Source: Winogradskyella endarachnes (GTDB lineage: Bacteria; Bacteroidota; Bacteroidia; Flavobacteriales; Flavobacteriaceae). Taken from it: DNA of 64,000 bases. This document shows, one piece after another, positions 33,963-42,605 of this stretch. The notes below the pieces were generated by a model. The model searched no databases and was not told the DNA's origin. It worked only from the letters and a program-made list of their open reading frames with translations. The stretch spans positions 496,001-560,000 of the forward strand of contig NZ_WOWS01000003.1 in NCBI RefSeq assembly GCF_009741275.1, read 5' to 3'. How positions within the stretch are numbered: the first letter of the stretch is position 1; each line of letters begins with the position of its first letter. The position numbers and the translations under genes were made by a program.

Positions 33963-35206
33963 ATATGAGCAATACAAATACCTCACACCTCAGGCCTCAA
34001 GCCTATATAATCGACGGCATTAGAACACCAATAGGAAATTACAAAGGCACATTATCGGCTGTAAGAACAGATGATTTAGCAGCTTTAGTAATCAAAGAAA
34101 TCGTAGAACGAAACCCAAACATCCCAAAAGAAGCCTACGACGATGTTATTTTGGGTTGTGCTAACCAAGCCGGAGAAGACAATCGTAACGTAGCACGTAT
34201 GGCATCACTTTTAGCAGGATTACCATTTACAGTTCCAGGAGAAACTGTAAACAGATTATGTAGTTCAGGTTTGTCAGCAATTATTCACGCAAACAGAGCA
34301 ATAAAAGCAGGAGATGGCGATGTGTTCATTTCTGGAGGTGTTGAGAATATGACACGCGGACCATATGTAATGGCAAAACCATCAAGCGCTTTTGGAGGCG
34401 ATTCAAAACTTTATGATTCTACCTTCGGATGGCGTTTTGAAAACTCAAAAATGCACGAAATGTATGGCACAGACGGAATGGGAATGACAGCAGAAAATCT
34501 TGTCGAAAAATATAACATTTCAAGAGAAGACCAAGATGCATTCGCATACTGGAGTCAGATGAAAGCATCACAAGCACAAGAAAACGGACGATTAGAAAAA
34601 GAAATTCTACCTGTTGAAATTCCTCAACGCAAAAAAGACCCAATCGTTTTTGCGAAAGACGAATTTGTAAAACCAACAACGTCAAAAGAGATTTTAGCCA
34701 AATTACGACCAGCCTTTAAAAAAGACGGCGGAAGCGTAACCGCAGGAAATGCATCAGGATTAAACGATGGAGCAGCAGCTACTATTATAGCTTCAGAAGA
34801 GGCTGTGAAAAAATACAATTTAAAGCCTTTAGCGCGCATCGTGAGTTCCGCTGTCGTAGGTGTAGAACCGCGAATTATGGGCATTGGTCCAGTTGAGGCG
34901 TCCAACAAAGCTTTGGCAAAAGCCGGATTAACCATGGACGATATCGACATTATAGAGCTCAACGAAGCCTTTGCAGCGCAAGCATTGGCGTGTACCAGAG
35001 CTTGGGGATTGGCGGACAATGACCCAAGAATTAACCCAAATGGAGGCTCTATCGCAATAGGCCATCCGCTTGGCGTTACAGGCACCAGAATCGCCTATTC
35101 AGCGGCTTTAGAGCTCAAAGAGCAAAACAAACGTTACGCATTGGTAACGATGTGTATTGGCGTGGGTCAAGGCTATGCCGCTGTGATTGAAAACGTGAAT
35201 ATTTAA
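33959..35206 (+). CDS. paaJ: 3-oxoadipyl-CoA thiolase
   Basis: 415 residues of the thiolase family; cleaves 3-oxoadipyl-CoA to succinyl-CoA and acetyl-CoA. The nucleophilic Cys is in NRLCSSGLSAI near residue 98, and the catalytic His and second Cys are in GGSIAIGHPLGVTG and TMCIGVGQG. The start ATG 33959 overlaps the upstream stop codon. Residues about 7-15 (NTSHLRPQA) are encoded by the right copy of the family G repeat; a natural thiolase start would be just ahead of AYIIDGIRTPIG, so the N-terminal 15 residues look added. Also named pcaF in the beta-ketoadipate pathway. Confidence 0.94.
   Translation: MNMSNTNTSHLRPQAYIIDGIRTPIGNYKGTLSAVRTDDLAALVIKEIVERNPNIPKEAYDDVILGCANQAGEDNRNVARMASLLAGLPFTVPGETVNRLCSSGLSAIIHANRAIKAGDGDVFISGGVENMTRGPYVMAKPSSAFGGDSKLYDSTFGWRFENSKMHEMYGTDGMGMTAENLVEKYNISREDQDAFAYWSQMKASQAQENGRLEKEILPVEIPQRKKDPIVFAKDEFVKPTTSKEILAKLRPAFKKDGGSVTAGNASGLNDGAAATIIASEEAVKKYNLKPLARIVSSAVVGVEPRIMGIGPVEASNKALAKAGLTMDDIDIIELNEAFAAQALACTRAWGLADNDPRINPNGGSIAIGHPLGVTGTRIAYSAALELKEQNKRYALVTMCIGVGQGYAAVIENVNI
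33979..34003 (-). repeat. Family G repeat, right inverted copy inside paaJ
   Basis: CCTCACACCTCAGGCCTCAA, whose reverse complement reads TTGAGGCCTGAGGTGTGAGG, facing the left copy at 33534. Translated in frame near the paaJ N-terminus. Confidence 0.65.
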
Positions 35207-35212
35207 AATAAT

Positions 35213-35290
35213 TTGGGCGTTACCACAAGGGTCGCGCTTTCGGCAGTCGCTCTCTGCGAGGAGCTTCAACAAAGCCTCAATCGCTAACGC
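35213..35290 (+). repeat. Family F element (GGGCGTTACC...CTAACGC)
   Basis: 78-base element starting TTGGGCGTTACCACAAGGGT and ending TCGCTAACGC, with inverted ends GCGTTA / TAACGC. The 33 bases 35202-35234, starting at the paaJ stop codon, are identical to 42595-42627 after ilvE. Confidence 0.85.
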
Positions 35291-35329
35291 ACCAGCCAGA
35301 GATGGTCAGTGATTAATAAATGATTTATC

Positions 35330-35398
35330 ATTCCTGCGAAATCGAAGATTCACGAATTCAATTAAGTGAATTAAGAATCGATGAGTAAAGTAGGAATC
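35330..35398. repeat. Degenerate family A-type repeat before paaZ
   Basis: Begins ATTCCTGC and ends AGGAAT, with an imperfect inner inverted repeat GAATTCA / TGAATTA. Together with the family F element it fills the whole 213-base paaJ-paaZ gap; no gene is present. Confidence 0.6.
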
Positions 35399-35419
35399 CA
35401 GAATAAAGTATAAAGTAAG

Positions 35420-37957
35420 ATGAACAAAATACAACACTACGTCCAAGGACAATGGACCACAGGAAAAGAAGAAGGAGCACCAATTTACGACGCTATAACA
35501 GGCGAACACTTCACAAATTGGGCTGTTGAAGGATTAGATATTCCTGAAGTTCTTAATTACGGACGCACAAAAGGAGGCGAAGTACTTCGTAAAATGACCT
35601 TTCAAGAGCGAGGTAATATGCTTAAAAAATTGGCGCTTTACCTTACAAAACGCAAAGAACAATTTTACGATTTAAGTTATAGAACAGGTGCAACGCGTGT
35701 GGACAGTTGGATAGATATTGAAGGTGGTTTTGGTAACCTGTTTGCCAATGCATCATTACGAAAATTGTTTCCAAACAAACCATTTCACGTAGAAGGAGAC
35801 CCAATCGATTTGTCTCGTGGTGGACGCTTTATGGCACATCATATTATGGTGCCTAAAAAAGGTGTTGCGGTTCATATCAATGCATTTAATTTTCCGGTTT
35901 GGGGAATGTTAGAAAAGTGTGCTGTCAATTGGATGGCTGGTGTACCAGCAGTGGTTTTACCAGCGCCATCATCGGCTTATTTGGCAGAAGCTGTAGCGAG
36001 AGAAATTATCAATTCAGGTATTTTACCAGAAGGCGCACTTCAAATTATAAACGGAACCGTAAAAACTGTTTTAGATACGGTTGAATCTCAAGATGTCGTA
36101 ACTTTTACAGGTTCGGCAGCAACAGGTCGTTTGTTAAAAGCACATCCGAGATTAATTAAAGAGTCAGTGCCTTTTACTATGGAAGCCGATTCGTTAAACG
36201 CCTCTATTTTAGGGGAAGATGCAGTTCCTGGAACACCAGAATTCAACTTGTTCGTTAAGGAGGTTCGTAAGGAAATGACCGTAAAAGCTGGACAAAAATG
36301 TACAGCCATCCGACGCATCATTGTGCCAGAAAATTTAGTTGAGGATGTTCAAATTGCACTAGCAAAAGAACTCGATAAAGTAACCATTGGAGACCCAAGA
36401 CTTAAGGAAGTGAGAATGGGCTCATTGGTAAGTAAACAGCAAGTTGAAGCAGTGAAAAGTTCCATTGCAGACATCAGTAAAGAAGCTGAAATGGTTTATG
36501 GCAATCTAGATAACATCGAAACCATTGGAGCAGATGCCAATAAAGGTGCGTTCATAAGTCCAGTGGTGTTTAGAACTGATAATCCTTTCCAGAATAATGT
36601 AGTTCACGAGCGCGAAGCGTTTGGACCAGTAAGTACCATTATGCCATACAAGTCAATGGACGAAGCTGTGCAATTAGCACAAATGGGTAAAGGCTCGTTA
36701 GTGTCTTCTATTGCAACTTATGATGATAACATCGCGACTGATTATGTAGTAAATGCAGCAAGTCATCACGGAAGAATATTGGTGATTAATCGCGAAATGG
36801 CAAAACAAAGTACAGGTCACGGTTCGCCATTACCTTACTTGGTTCACGGAGGTCCAGGACGTGCTGGTGGTGGCGAAGAAATGGGAGGAATGCGTGGTAT
36901 TAAGCACTATTTGCAACGAACAGCGATTCAAGGTTCGCCAACAACCATTACCGAAATCACTGGGATTTACCAGCAAAATGCAGCATACAAGGAAGCAGAA
37001 CAGCATCCGTTTCAATACCATTGGGAAGATATTCAGCCAGGAATGTCTTTAAAAACACACAAGCGTACACTTACGGATACTGATATTCAGAATTTTGCCA
37101 ATCTAACTTGGGACCATTTTTACGCACACACAGATATTACCTCTTTAGATGGAAGTATTTTCGAAAAACGAACAGCGCACGGTTATTTTATAATTTCCGC
37201 TGCAGCTGGTTTATTCGTGTATCCAAATAAAGGTCCTGTAGCAGCAAATTACGGTTTGGATTCTATCCGATTTTTAAGACCGTTATACCACAACGACACC
37301 ATTTATGTGCGTTTAACCTGCAAGGAAAAAGTAGATAGAGATGTGTCATCAACAGAGCATCCAAGTGGTATTGTAAAATGGCACGTTGAGGTGTTTGATG
37401 CTAATTTTGAAAACCGACCAGAAAGTCAAAAAACCGACAAAGATAGTCCGTTAGTAGCTGTTGCAACCATTTTAACAATGGTTCAGAAAAAGCAAGAAAC
37501 ATTTGTTGAAATGACCGAAGAAAAAATCAACGAATGCTTATCAAAGTTAAAAGCAGACGCTAAACCAAAATGGGGAATTATGACGCCTCAACATATGATA
37601 GAGCATTTAGAGTATACTTATAAAATTGCGTCTGGCGAAATTCAAGATTTTGAAATTGCCACACCAGAAAAGATTTTAGATAAGGTGCACGCAAGCTTGT
37701 ATAACTATAGAAAGTTTCCACAAAATTCTCAATTTCCACAGTTAGAAAAAGATGCGCTAGACGATTTAAAACATCAAGATTTAGAAACAGCGATTGAGAA
37801 GTTTAAGGAACAACGCAAAAAATACATTGAGTATTTCAAGGAAAATCCAGATGCCAAATTGAAGAATTTAGTATTTGGAGAGTTGAATCGTTACGAATCT
37901 TACTTACTCGAAAGAAAACATTTAAACCATCACTTTGAACAATTTGGATTAATATAA
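35420..37957 (+). CDS. paaZ: Bifunctional ring-opening PaaZ with extra C-terminal DinB/DUF1569-like domain
   Basis: 845 residues. Residues 1-530 are an aldehyde dehydrogenase (catalytic Cys in KAGQKCTAIRRI near residue 293; GSAATGR near 230). Residues 540-685 are a MaoC-type enoyl hydratase (DTDIQNFANLTWDHFYAHTD, later RTAHGYFIISAAAG). These two open the oxepin ring and oxidise the aldehyde. Canonical PaaZ ends here at about 680. The remaining 158 residues (from about 688) are a third domain with KPKWGIMTPQHMIEHLEYTY and ERKHLNHHFEQFG, resembling DUF1569/DinB-like four-helix proteins with a possible His metal site. Confidence 0.93.
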   Translation: MNKIQHYVQGQWTTGKEEGAPIYDAITGEHFTNWAVEGLDIPEVLNYGRTKGGEVLRKMTFQERGNMLKKLALYLTKRKEQFYDLSYRTGATRVDSWIDIEGGFGNLFANASLRKLFPNKPFHVEGDPIDLSRGGRFMAHHIMVPKKGVAVHINAFNFPVWGMLEKCAVNWMAGVPAVVLPAPSSAYLAEAVAREIINSGILPEGALQIINGTVKTVLDTVESQDVVTFTGSAATGRLLKAHPRLIKESVPFTMEADSLNASILGEDAVPGTPEFNLFVKEVRKEMTVKAGQKCTAIRRIIVPENLVEDVQIALAKELDKVTIGDPRLKEVRMGSLVSKQQVEAVKSSIADISKEAEMVYGNLDNIETIGADANKGAFISPVVFRTDNPFQNNVVHEREAFGPVSTIMPYKSMDEAVQLAQMGKGSLVSSIATYDDNIATDYVVNAASHHGRILVINREMAKQSTGHGSPLPYLVHGGPGRAGGGEEMGGMRGIKHYLQRTAIQGSPTTITEITGIYQQNAAYKEAEQHPFQYHWEDIQPGMSLKTHKRTLTDTDIQNFANLTWDHFYAHTDITSLDGSIFEKRTAHGYFIISAAAGLFVYPNKGPVAANYGLDSIRFLRPLYHNDTIYVRLTCKEKVDRDVSSTEHPSGIVKWHVEVFDANFENRPESQKTDKDSPLVAVATILTMVQKKQETFVEMTEEKINECLSKLKADAKPKWGIMTPQHMIEHLEYTYKIASGEIQDFEIATPEKILDKVHASLYNYRKFPQNSQFPQLEKDALDDLKHQDLETAIEKFKEQRKKYIEYFKENPDAKLKNLVFGELNRYESYLLERKHLNHHFEQFGLI

Positions 37958-37959
37958 TT

Positions 37960-38718
37960 ATGTCAGAACAACAACCATACGTAAAATTAGAAATACAAAA
38001 CGAAGTAGGCTATATCGAGTTTTTTCATCCAGCACATAACTCATTGCCAGGTGATGTATTGGCAGAATTAGCCAATACCATCAGCGAAGCTGGACAAAAT
38101 GATGCCATTAAAGTTATCGTGCTTAAAAGTGGAGGAGACAGAACCTTTTGTGCTGGCGCAAGTTTTAATGAACTAATCAATATCAATGATGAAGCCACAG
38201 GAAAAGTCTTCTTTTCTGGATTTGCAAACGTGATTAATGCGATGCGCAAATGTCCAAAATTTATTATTGGACGTATACAAGGTAAAACCGTTGGTGGTGG
38301 TGTTGGCTTAGCAGCTTCAACCGATTATTGTATGGCTACAAAATTTGCAGCCATCAAGTTAAGTGAACTTAATATTGGTATTGGACCATTTGTAGTTGGG
38401 CCAGCAATAGAGCGTAAAATGGGATTAAGCGCTATGTCGCAGATTGCCATAGATGCCAATACCTTTTATTCGCCAGAATTCGCAAAACAAAAAGGATTAT
38501 ATACGCACGTTTTTGACTCAACAGAAGCATTAGATGAAGCTGTTAAAACAACAGCAGAACACTTATGCACTTATAATACTGAAGCGATGCTAGAAATGAA
38601 AAAAGTATTCTGGCAAGGTACAGATGATTGGGATGACCTTTTAGCCGAGCGAGCAGCAACAAGTGGACGACTGGTTTTATCTGAATTTACAAAAGAAAAA
38701 CTAAAGACTTATAAATAA
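37960..38718 (+). CDS. Crotonase-family enoyl-CoA hydratase, PaaF position
   Basis: 252 residues. RTFCAGASFNEL and QGKTVGGGVGLAASTDYCMA form the oxyanion hole, and IKLSELNIGIGPFVVGP follows. In classical hydratases such as E. coli PaaF the first catalytic Glu comes in GGGCEL; here that residue is Gly (GGGVGL), while the second Glu (SEL) is kept. It may hydrate 2,3-dehydroadipyl-CoA, but another crotonase reaction is possible, so no symbol is given. Two bases separate it from paaZ. Confidence 0.82.
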   Translation: MSEQQPYVKLEIQNEVGYIEFFHPAHNSLPGDVLAELANTISEAGQNDAIKVIVLKSGGDRTFCAGASFNELININDEATGKVFFSGFANVINAMRKCPKFIIGRIQGKTVGGGVGLAASTDYCMATKFAAIKLSELNIGIGPFVVGPAIERKMGLSAMSQIAIDANTFYSPEFAKQKGLYTHVFDSTEALDEAVKTTAEHLCTYNTEAMLEMKKVFWQGTDDWDDLLAERAATSGRLVLSEFTKEKLKTYK

Positions 38719-38723
38719 TCTTT

Positions 38724-38750
38724 CCTGCAAGGATTTAAAAACCTTGTAGG
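38724..38750. repeat. Family D hairpin
   Basis: CCTGCAAGG...CCTTGTAGG, matching the copy at 31785, filling the gap before paaY. Confidence 0.8.
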
Positions 38751-38772
38751 TATAATTCAAATTTACTGAAAT

Positions 38773-39372
38773 ATGGCAATTTACACTTTTAATGGATTTG
38801 TTCCAGTAGTACACCAATCCAGTTTCGTGCATCCATTGGCTGCAGTAACAGGGAACGTTATCATCGGTAAAAACTGCTACATTGGTCCAGGAGCAGCTAT
38901 TCGTGGAGATTGGGGACAAATTATTTTAGAAGATGGTGTCAACGTACAAGAAAATTGTACCATTCACATGTTTCCTGGAAAATCGATGATACTTAAAGAT
39001 AGTGCACATGTTGGTCATGGAGCCATAATTCATGGTGCTAATTTGGGTAAAAATTGCCTTATAGGCATGAACACGGTAATAATGGATGATGCAGAAATAG
39101 GTGACGAGTGTATCATTGGTGCTATGTCTTTTGTAAAAGCCGAAACTAAAATTCCATATCGAAGTTTAGTCGTTGGTAATCCGGCAAAAGTAATTAGAGG
39201 AGTTACAGACGAAATGATTACATGGAAAACCAAAGGCACACAGCTGTATCAGCAATTACCAGCCGATTGTCATGAGTCATTAAAGGAAGTTGAGCCACTA
39301 CGTGAAGTTCCAGAAAACATGAAAGTTCAAGATGAGGTGTATAAAACGCTTCGGGAAACATTTAACAAGTAG
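38773..39372 (+). CDS. paaY: Hexapeptide-repeat protein PaaY
   Basis: 199 residues; left-handed beta-helix of the gamma-carbonic-anhydrase/acyltransferase type. Hexapeptide repeats run from residue 20 to 150 (VIIGKNCYIGPGAAIRGDWG, then HVGHGAIIHGANLGKNC). The His residues in AHVGHGAIIH are the expected metal ligands. PaaY is linked to thioester hydrolysis of misrouted pathway products. Final paa gene of the block; no terminator seen, a repeat follows. Confidence 0.92.
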   Translation: MAIYTFNGFVPVVHQSSFVHPLAAVTGNVIIGKNCYIGPGAAIRGDWGQIILEDGVNVQENCTIHMFPGKSMILKDSAHVGHGAIIHGANLGKNCLIGMNTVIMDDAEIGDECIIGAMSFVKAETKIPYRSLVVGNPAKVIRGVTDEMITWKTKGTQLYQQLPADCHESLKEVEPLREVPENMKVQDEVYKTLRETFNK

Positions 39373-39376
39373 ACTT

Positions 39377-39420
39377 GTCATTTCGACAGAGTGAAGAATG
39401 AGCGACGAGAAATCTCATCA
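39377..39420. repeat. Repeat related to family E (GTCATTTCGACAGAG...)
   Basis: Ends in GACGAGAAATCTCATCA, directly after paaY. It resembles the GTCA-TTCGAG ends of the 33020 and 42719 elements, but is shorter. Confidence 0.6.
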
Positions 39421-39481
39421 TCTTATTGGATGTTATTGAATTAAAAGATTGCTACGGCTGTTGTCTGCGTAATATCTAATA

Positions 39482-39958
39482 TCACAGCACCCGACTCAAA
39501 TCAATTTCATTAGTCTCTTTACTCGTCGATAAAGCAATTAAACTCTGCACATTTCCTAAATAAGGTAATAATGTTAATTTCGAAATAATAAAAGTCTCGT
39601 AGGCTTCAATATCTTCAACTACTAATTTTAAGAGGTAATCAAAATTACCACTCACTCTGTGACACTCTACCACTTCAGGGAAATTATTAATCTCTTTTAC
39701 AAATTTTTCCAAATAACTTCTAGTGTGGCCTTGTAAAGTAATACCAATAAATACGGTTAGTTTTAAACCAATTTTCTTGTTGTTTAGAACCGCAACATAG
39801 TTTTCAATATAGCCTTCTTTTTCTAATTTTTTAATGCGTTCAAAAATGGGAGAAGTGCTCATACCGAGTTCTTCCGCAATACTTTTCGTCGTTCGGTTAC
39901 TGTTTTTTTGAAGAATAGATAAAAGCTGAATGTCTATTTTATCGAGCGTATGAGCCAT
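39482..39958 (-). CDS. Lrp/AsnC-family transcriptional regulator
   Basis: 158 residues. DNA-binding domain 1-60 (LDKIDIQLLSILQKNSNRTT, KSIAEELGMSTSPIFERIKK) and a RAM/AsnC effector domain with VECHRVSGNFDYLLKLVV. It faces the E2-ilvE-E1 genes across 172 bases and probably senses a branched-chain amino acid. A perfect palindrome at 40067 is a candidate site. Ligand and direction of control are inferred. Confidence 0.92.
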   Translation of the reverse strand: MAHTLDKIDIQLLSILQKNSNRTTKSIAEELGMSTSPIFERIKKLEKEGYIENYVAVLNNKKIGLKLTVFIGITLQGHTRSYLEKFVKEINNFPEVVECHRVSGNFDYLLKLVVEDIEAYETFIISKLTLLPYLGNVQSLIALSTSKETNEIDLSRVL

Positions 39959-40066
39959 CAGAAAATTATTTGGTTAAAACTGTAAATTTAAAATTAAAAA
40001 GTTAAATATTCTGGTTTATTAATCTTTTAAAGATTTATTTTCTTTTTAATGTTATAAGAAAAGATT

Positions 40067-40080
40067 TTAACAATTGTTAA
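40067..40080. promoter_or_regulatory. Perfect palindrome between lrp and E2, candidate regulator site
   Basis: TTAACAATTGTTAA, a perfect 14-base palindrome, 14 bases upstream of the near-match -7 box of the E2 gene. It lies in the shared divergent region, where an Lrp-type protein could act on both genes. AT-rich palindromes arise by chance, so confidence is moderate. Confidence 0.45.
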
Positions 40081-40093
40081 TTGTGATATGTGT

Positions 40094-40101
40094 TATCTTT
40101 A
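40094..40101 (+). promoter_or_regulatory. Near-match -7 box (TATCTTTA) for the E2 gene
   Basis: Seven of eight bases match TAnnTTTG; 29 bases before the ATG at 40131. Confidence 0.45.
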
Positions 40102-40130
40102 ATTCTTATAATTAATAATTTTATAACCGA

Positions 40131-41444
40131 ATGACTTTCGAATTAAAAATGCCTAAAATGGGCGAAAGTATAACAGAAGGGACCATAATCAATTGGTTAG
40201 TTTCTGATGGAGATACTTTTGAGGAAGGAGACATTATTCTAGAAGTCGCTACAGATAAAGTCGATAACGAAGTCCCAGCACCAGCTTCAGGAACGTTGTT
40301 AGAAACCAAATACCAAGCAAAAGATGTGGTAAAAGTTGGTGAAGTTATTGCTATTTTAGAAGTAGAAGCATCTAGTTCGAAGCAAAAATCTAAAGAAGAA
40401 ACCGTTATCACATCGAATAAAAGTGAGAAACCGAATTCAAAGCGTAAACCTAAAAAAGAGCATAAGCAAAGTTATATAGAGCAGAGTGTTTCTTCCTCTT
40501 TGGGGAAGTCAGAAGGGGCTCTTTTCTTTTCACCATTAATCATTAAAATAGCAAAAGAGCAACACATTAGTTTTGAAGAATTAGCCAGAATTCCAGCAAC
40601 AGGTCACGAAGGCAGACTACGAAAAAGTGATGTCTTTCAATATTTAGAAGACGGCAGACCATACAAATTCGCGCAACCAATAGCCGAAAAGGACCCAACA
40701 GCATATCGCATTCCTCAATTGCAATTCGATAAAGGCAAAGGTAAGGTCATTGAAATGGATCGCATGCGCCAAATGATTGCAGACCATATGGTGTATTCTA
40801 AACACACGTCGCCTCACGTTACAGCTTATGTTGAAGCCGATTTAACTAATATGGTAAACTGGCGAAATGCTAACAAAGTAGCGTTTCAAGATAAGTATGG
40901 CGAACGCTTAACCTTTACACCATTATTTGTAGAAGCAGTCGCGAAAGCCGTAAAAGACTTTCCAAATATTAATGCTTCGGTAGATGGCAATAACATCATC
41001 ATAAAAGAAGATATCAATATTGGTATGGCAACCGCATTACCAAGCGGAAATTTAATTGTGCCTGTAGTGAAAAATGCAGATACTAAAGATTTAAAAGAAC
41101 TTGCAGCTAACGTAAATGAGCTTGCAGGAAAAGCAAGAGAAAACAAACTAGCAGGAGACGATATAAAAGGCAGCACATTCACCATTTCTAACGTAGGAAC
41201 CTTTGGTAGCGTTATGGGAACACCAATTATTAACCAACCAGAAGTTGCCATTTTAGCCTTAGGAATTATAAAGAAAAGACCAGAAGTTATCGAAACCGAA
41301 CACGGAGATGAAATCGCCATAAGGAGTATGATGTATCTATCATTATCATTCGATCATAGAGTGGTTGATGGCTTTCTAGGCGGAAGCTTTGTAAGACGCG
41401 TAGCCGATTATTTTGAGCAATTTGATGTCAATAGAATAATATAA
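40131..41444 (+). CDS. Branched-chain 2-oxoacid dehydrogenase E2 (lipoyl acyltransferase)
   Basis: 437 residues. Lipoyl domain 1-78 with the lipoylated Lys in ATDKVDNEV; subunit-binding domain around residues 137-180 (IKIAKEQHISFEELARIPAT); catalytic acyltransferase from about 210 to the end with LSFDHRVVDG near the C-terminus. The order and the operon with ilvE and an E1 suggest the branched-chain oxoacid complex rather than pyruvate dehydrogenase. The linker between lipoyl and E1/E3-binding domains (residues 121-130, SSSLGKSEGA) is a family B repeat read in frame. The E3 subunit is not in the window. Confidence 0.92.
   Translation: MTFELKMPKMGESITEGTIINWLVSDGDTFEEGDIILEVATDKVDNEVPAPASGTLLETKYQAKDVVKVGEVIAILEVEASSSKQKSKEETVITSNKSEKPNSKRKPKKEHKQSYIEQSVSSSLGKSEGALFFSPLIIKIAKEQHISFEELARIPATGHEGRLRKSDVFQYLEDGRPYKFAQPIAEKDPTAYRIPQLQFDKGKGKVIEMDRMRQMIADHMVYSKHTSPHVTAYVEADLTNMVNWRNANKVAFQDKYGERLTFTPLFVEAVAKAVKDFPNINASVDGNNIIIKEDINIGMATALPSGNLIVPVVKNADTKDLKELAANVNELAGKARENKLAGDDIKGSTFTISNVGTFGSVMGTPIINQPEVAILALGIIKKRPEVIETEHGDEIAIRSMMYLSLSFDHRVVDGFLGGSFVRRVADYFEQFDVNRII
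40491..40520 (+). repeat. Family B repeat inside the E2 gene
   Basis: TCTTCCTCTTTGGGGAAG then TCAGAAGGGGCT, 30 bases, in the same direction and reading frame as the copy in paaD, giving SSSLGKSEGA. Confidence 0.8.
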
Positions 41445-41455
41445 CCCGTTTTGTT

Positions 41456-41521
41456 ATTCCTGCGCAAGCAGGAATCCACAAAAGAAGTATAACATAAATA
41501 GATTCCTGCCTTCGCAGGAAT
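41456..41521. repeat. Two family A hairpins between E2 and ilvE
   Basis: ATTCCTGC-GCAA-GCAGGAAT at 41456-41475 and ATTCCTGC-CTTC-GCAGGAAT at 41502-41521. The second overlaps an in-frame ATG at 41520, which I therefore do not take as the ilvE start. Confidence 0.88.
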
Positions 41522-41531
41522 GACAAAGTAT

Positions 41532-42599
41532 ATGAAACACAACATTTCAATAACCACAGTAACCGAATCCAAAGTCAAAAACGTAGACTTTAACAACATA
41601 CCATTAGGCACAACATTTACAGACCATATGTTTATTTGTGATTATAACAATGGCGTATGGGAAAATCCAAGAATTGAACCCATGGGAATGATTCCTACAC
41701 ATCCTGCAGCCATGGCTTTACATTACGGACAAGCTATATTTGAAGGTATGAAAGCTACTGTTGATGCCGACGGTAACCCAATGCTATTTAGAGCAGATAA
41801 AAATGCAGAAAGGCTAAATTTTAGTGCAGACCGAATGGGAATGCCATCGTTTCCTGAAGATTTATTTGTAGAAGGACTAAAACAATTAGTAGATTTAGAG
41901 CGTAACTGGATTCCACCAATCGACGGAAGTGCACTCTATTTAAGACCATTCATGTATGCCGACGAAGCCTTCATTGGTATGCGCGCGGCAACACATTTTA
42001 AGTTCATCATTATGGCCTCACCAGCTGGTCCATTTTTTACAAAGCGCATAAAACTATGGGCAGAAAACAAATACATACGAGCAGCCTCAGGCGGAACAGG
42101 TGAAGCTAAAGCAGCAGGAAACTACGCAGCAGCCATTCGCCCAACGGAATATGCTAAGGCCAAAGGTTACGACCAAGTTCTATGGTTAGATGCTGTAGAA
42201 CACAACTATATTCAAGAAGTCGGTACCATGAATATTTTCTTTAAAGTCAACGGAAAATTCATCACACCAAAACGAGACGGTTCCATTTTAGATGGCATTA
42301 CCAGAATGAGTGTCATCGATATTTTACGAGACAAAGGTTACGACGTTACAGAACGCGCCATAACCATTCAAGAAATTCGTGATGCTTCCTTAGATGGTAC
42401 TTTAGAAGAAGCCTTCGGAACCGGAACAGCCGTTGGTATTGCTTACATTCAAGAAATTGCTATGGGAGAACATACCATTCATGTATCCGACAAAAGTCCG
42501 GTTGGTTTAGAGGTTAACGATACGCTAAATGCAATAAAAACAGGAAAAATTGAAGATAAATTTGGTTGGATGGTTAAAATTGAAAAGCAGTTAGTTTAA
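41532..42599 (+). CDS. ilvE: Branched-chain amino acid aminotransferase
   Basis: 355 residues, fold-type IV PLP transaminase that interconverts Leu, Ile and Val with their 2-oxoacids. GEAKAAGNYAAAIRPTEYAK contains the PLP Lys, and ALYLRPFMYADEAFIGMRA and FGTGTAVGIAYIQE are family blocks. Its product feeds the flanking oxoacid dehydrogenase, so the operon reads as amino acid breakdown. An ATG at 41520 lies in a repeat hairpin; ATG 41532 (MKHNISITT) is preferred. A family F element begins at its stop codon. Confidence 0.95.
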   Translation: MKHNISITTVTESKVKNVDFNNIPLGTTFTDHMFICDYNNGVWENPRIEPMGMIPTHPAAMALHYGQAIFEGMKATVDADGNPMLFRADKNAERLNFSADRMGMPSFPEDLFVEGLKQLVDLERNWIPPIDGSALYLRPFMYADEAFIGMRAATHFKFIIMASPAGPFFTKRIKLWAENKYIRAASGGTGEAKAAGNYAAAIRPTEYAKAKGYDQVLWLDAVEHNYIQEVGTMNIFFKVNGKFITPKRDGSILDGITRMSVIDILRDKGYDVTERAITIQEIRDASLDGTLEEAFGTGTAVGIAYIQEIAMGEHTIHVSDKSPVGLEVNDTLNAIKTGKIEDKFGWMVKIEKQLV

Positions 42600-42605
42600 A
42601 ATAAT

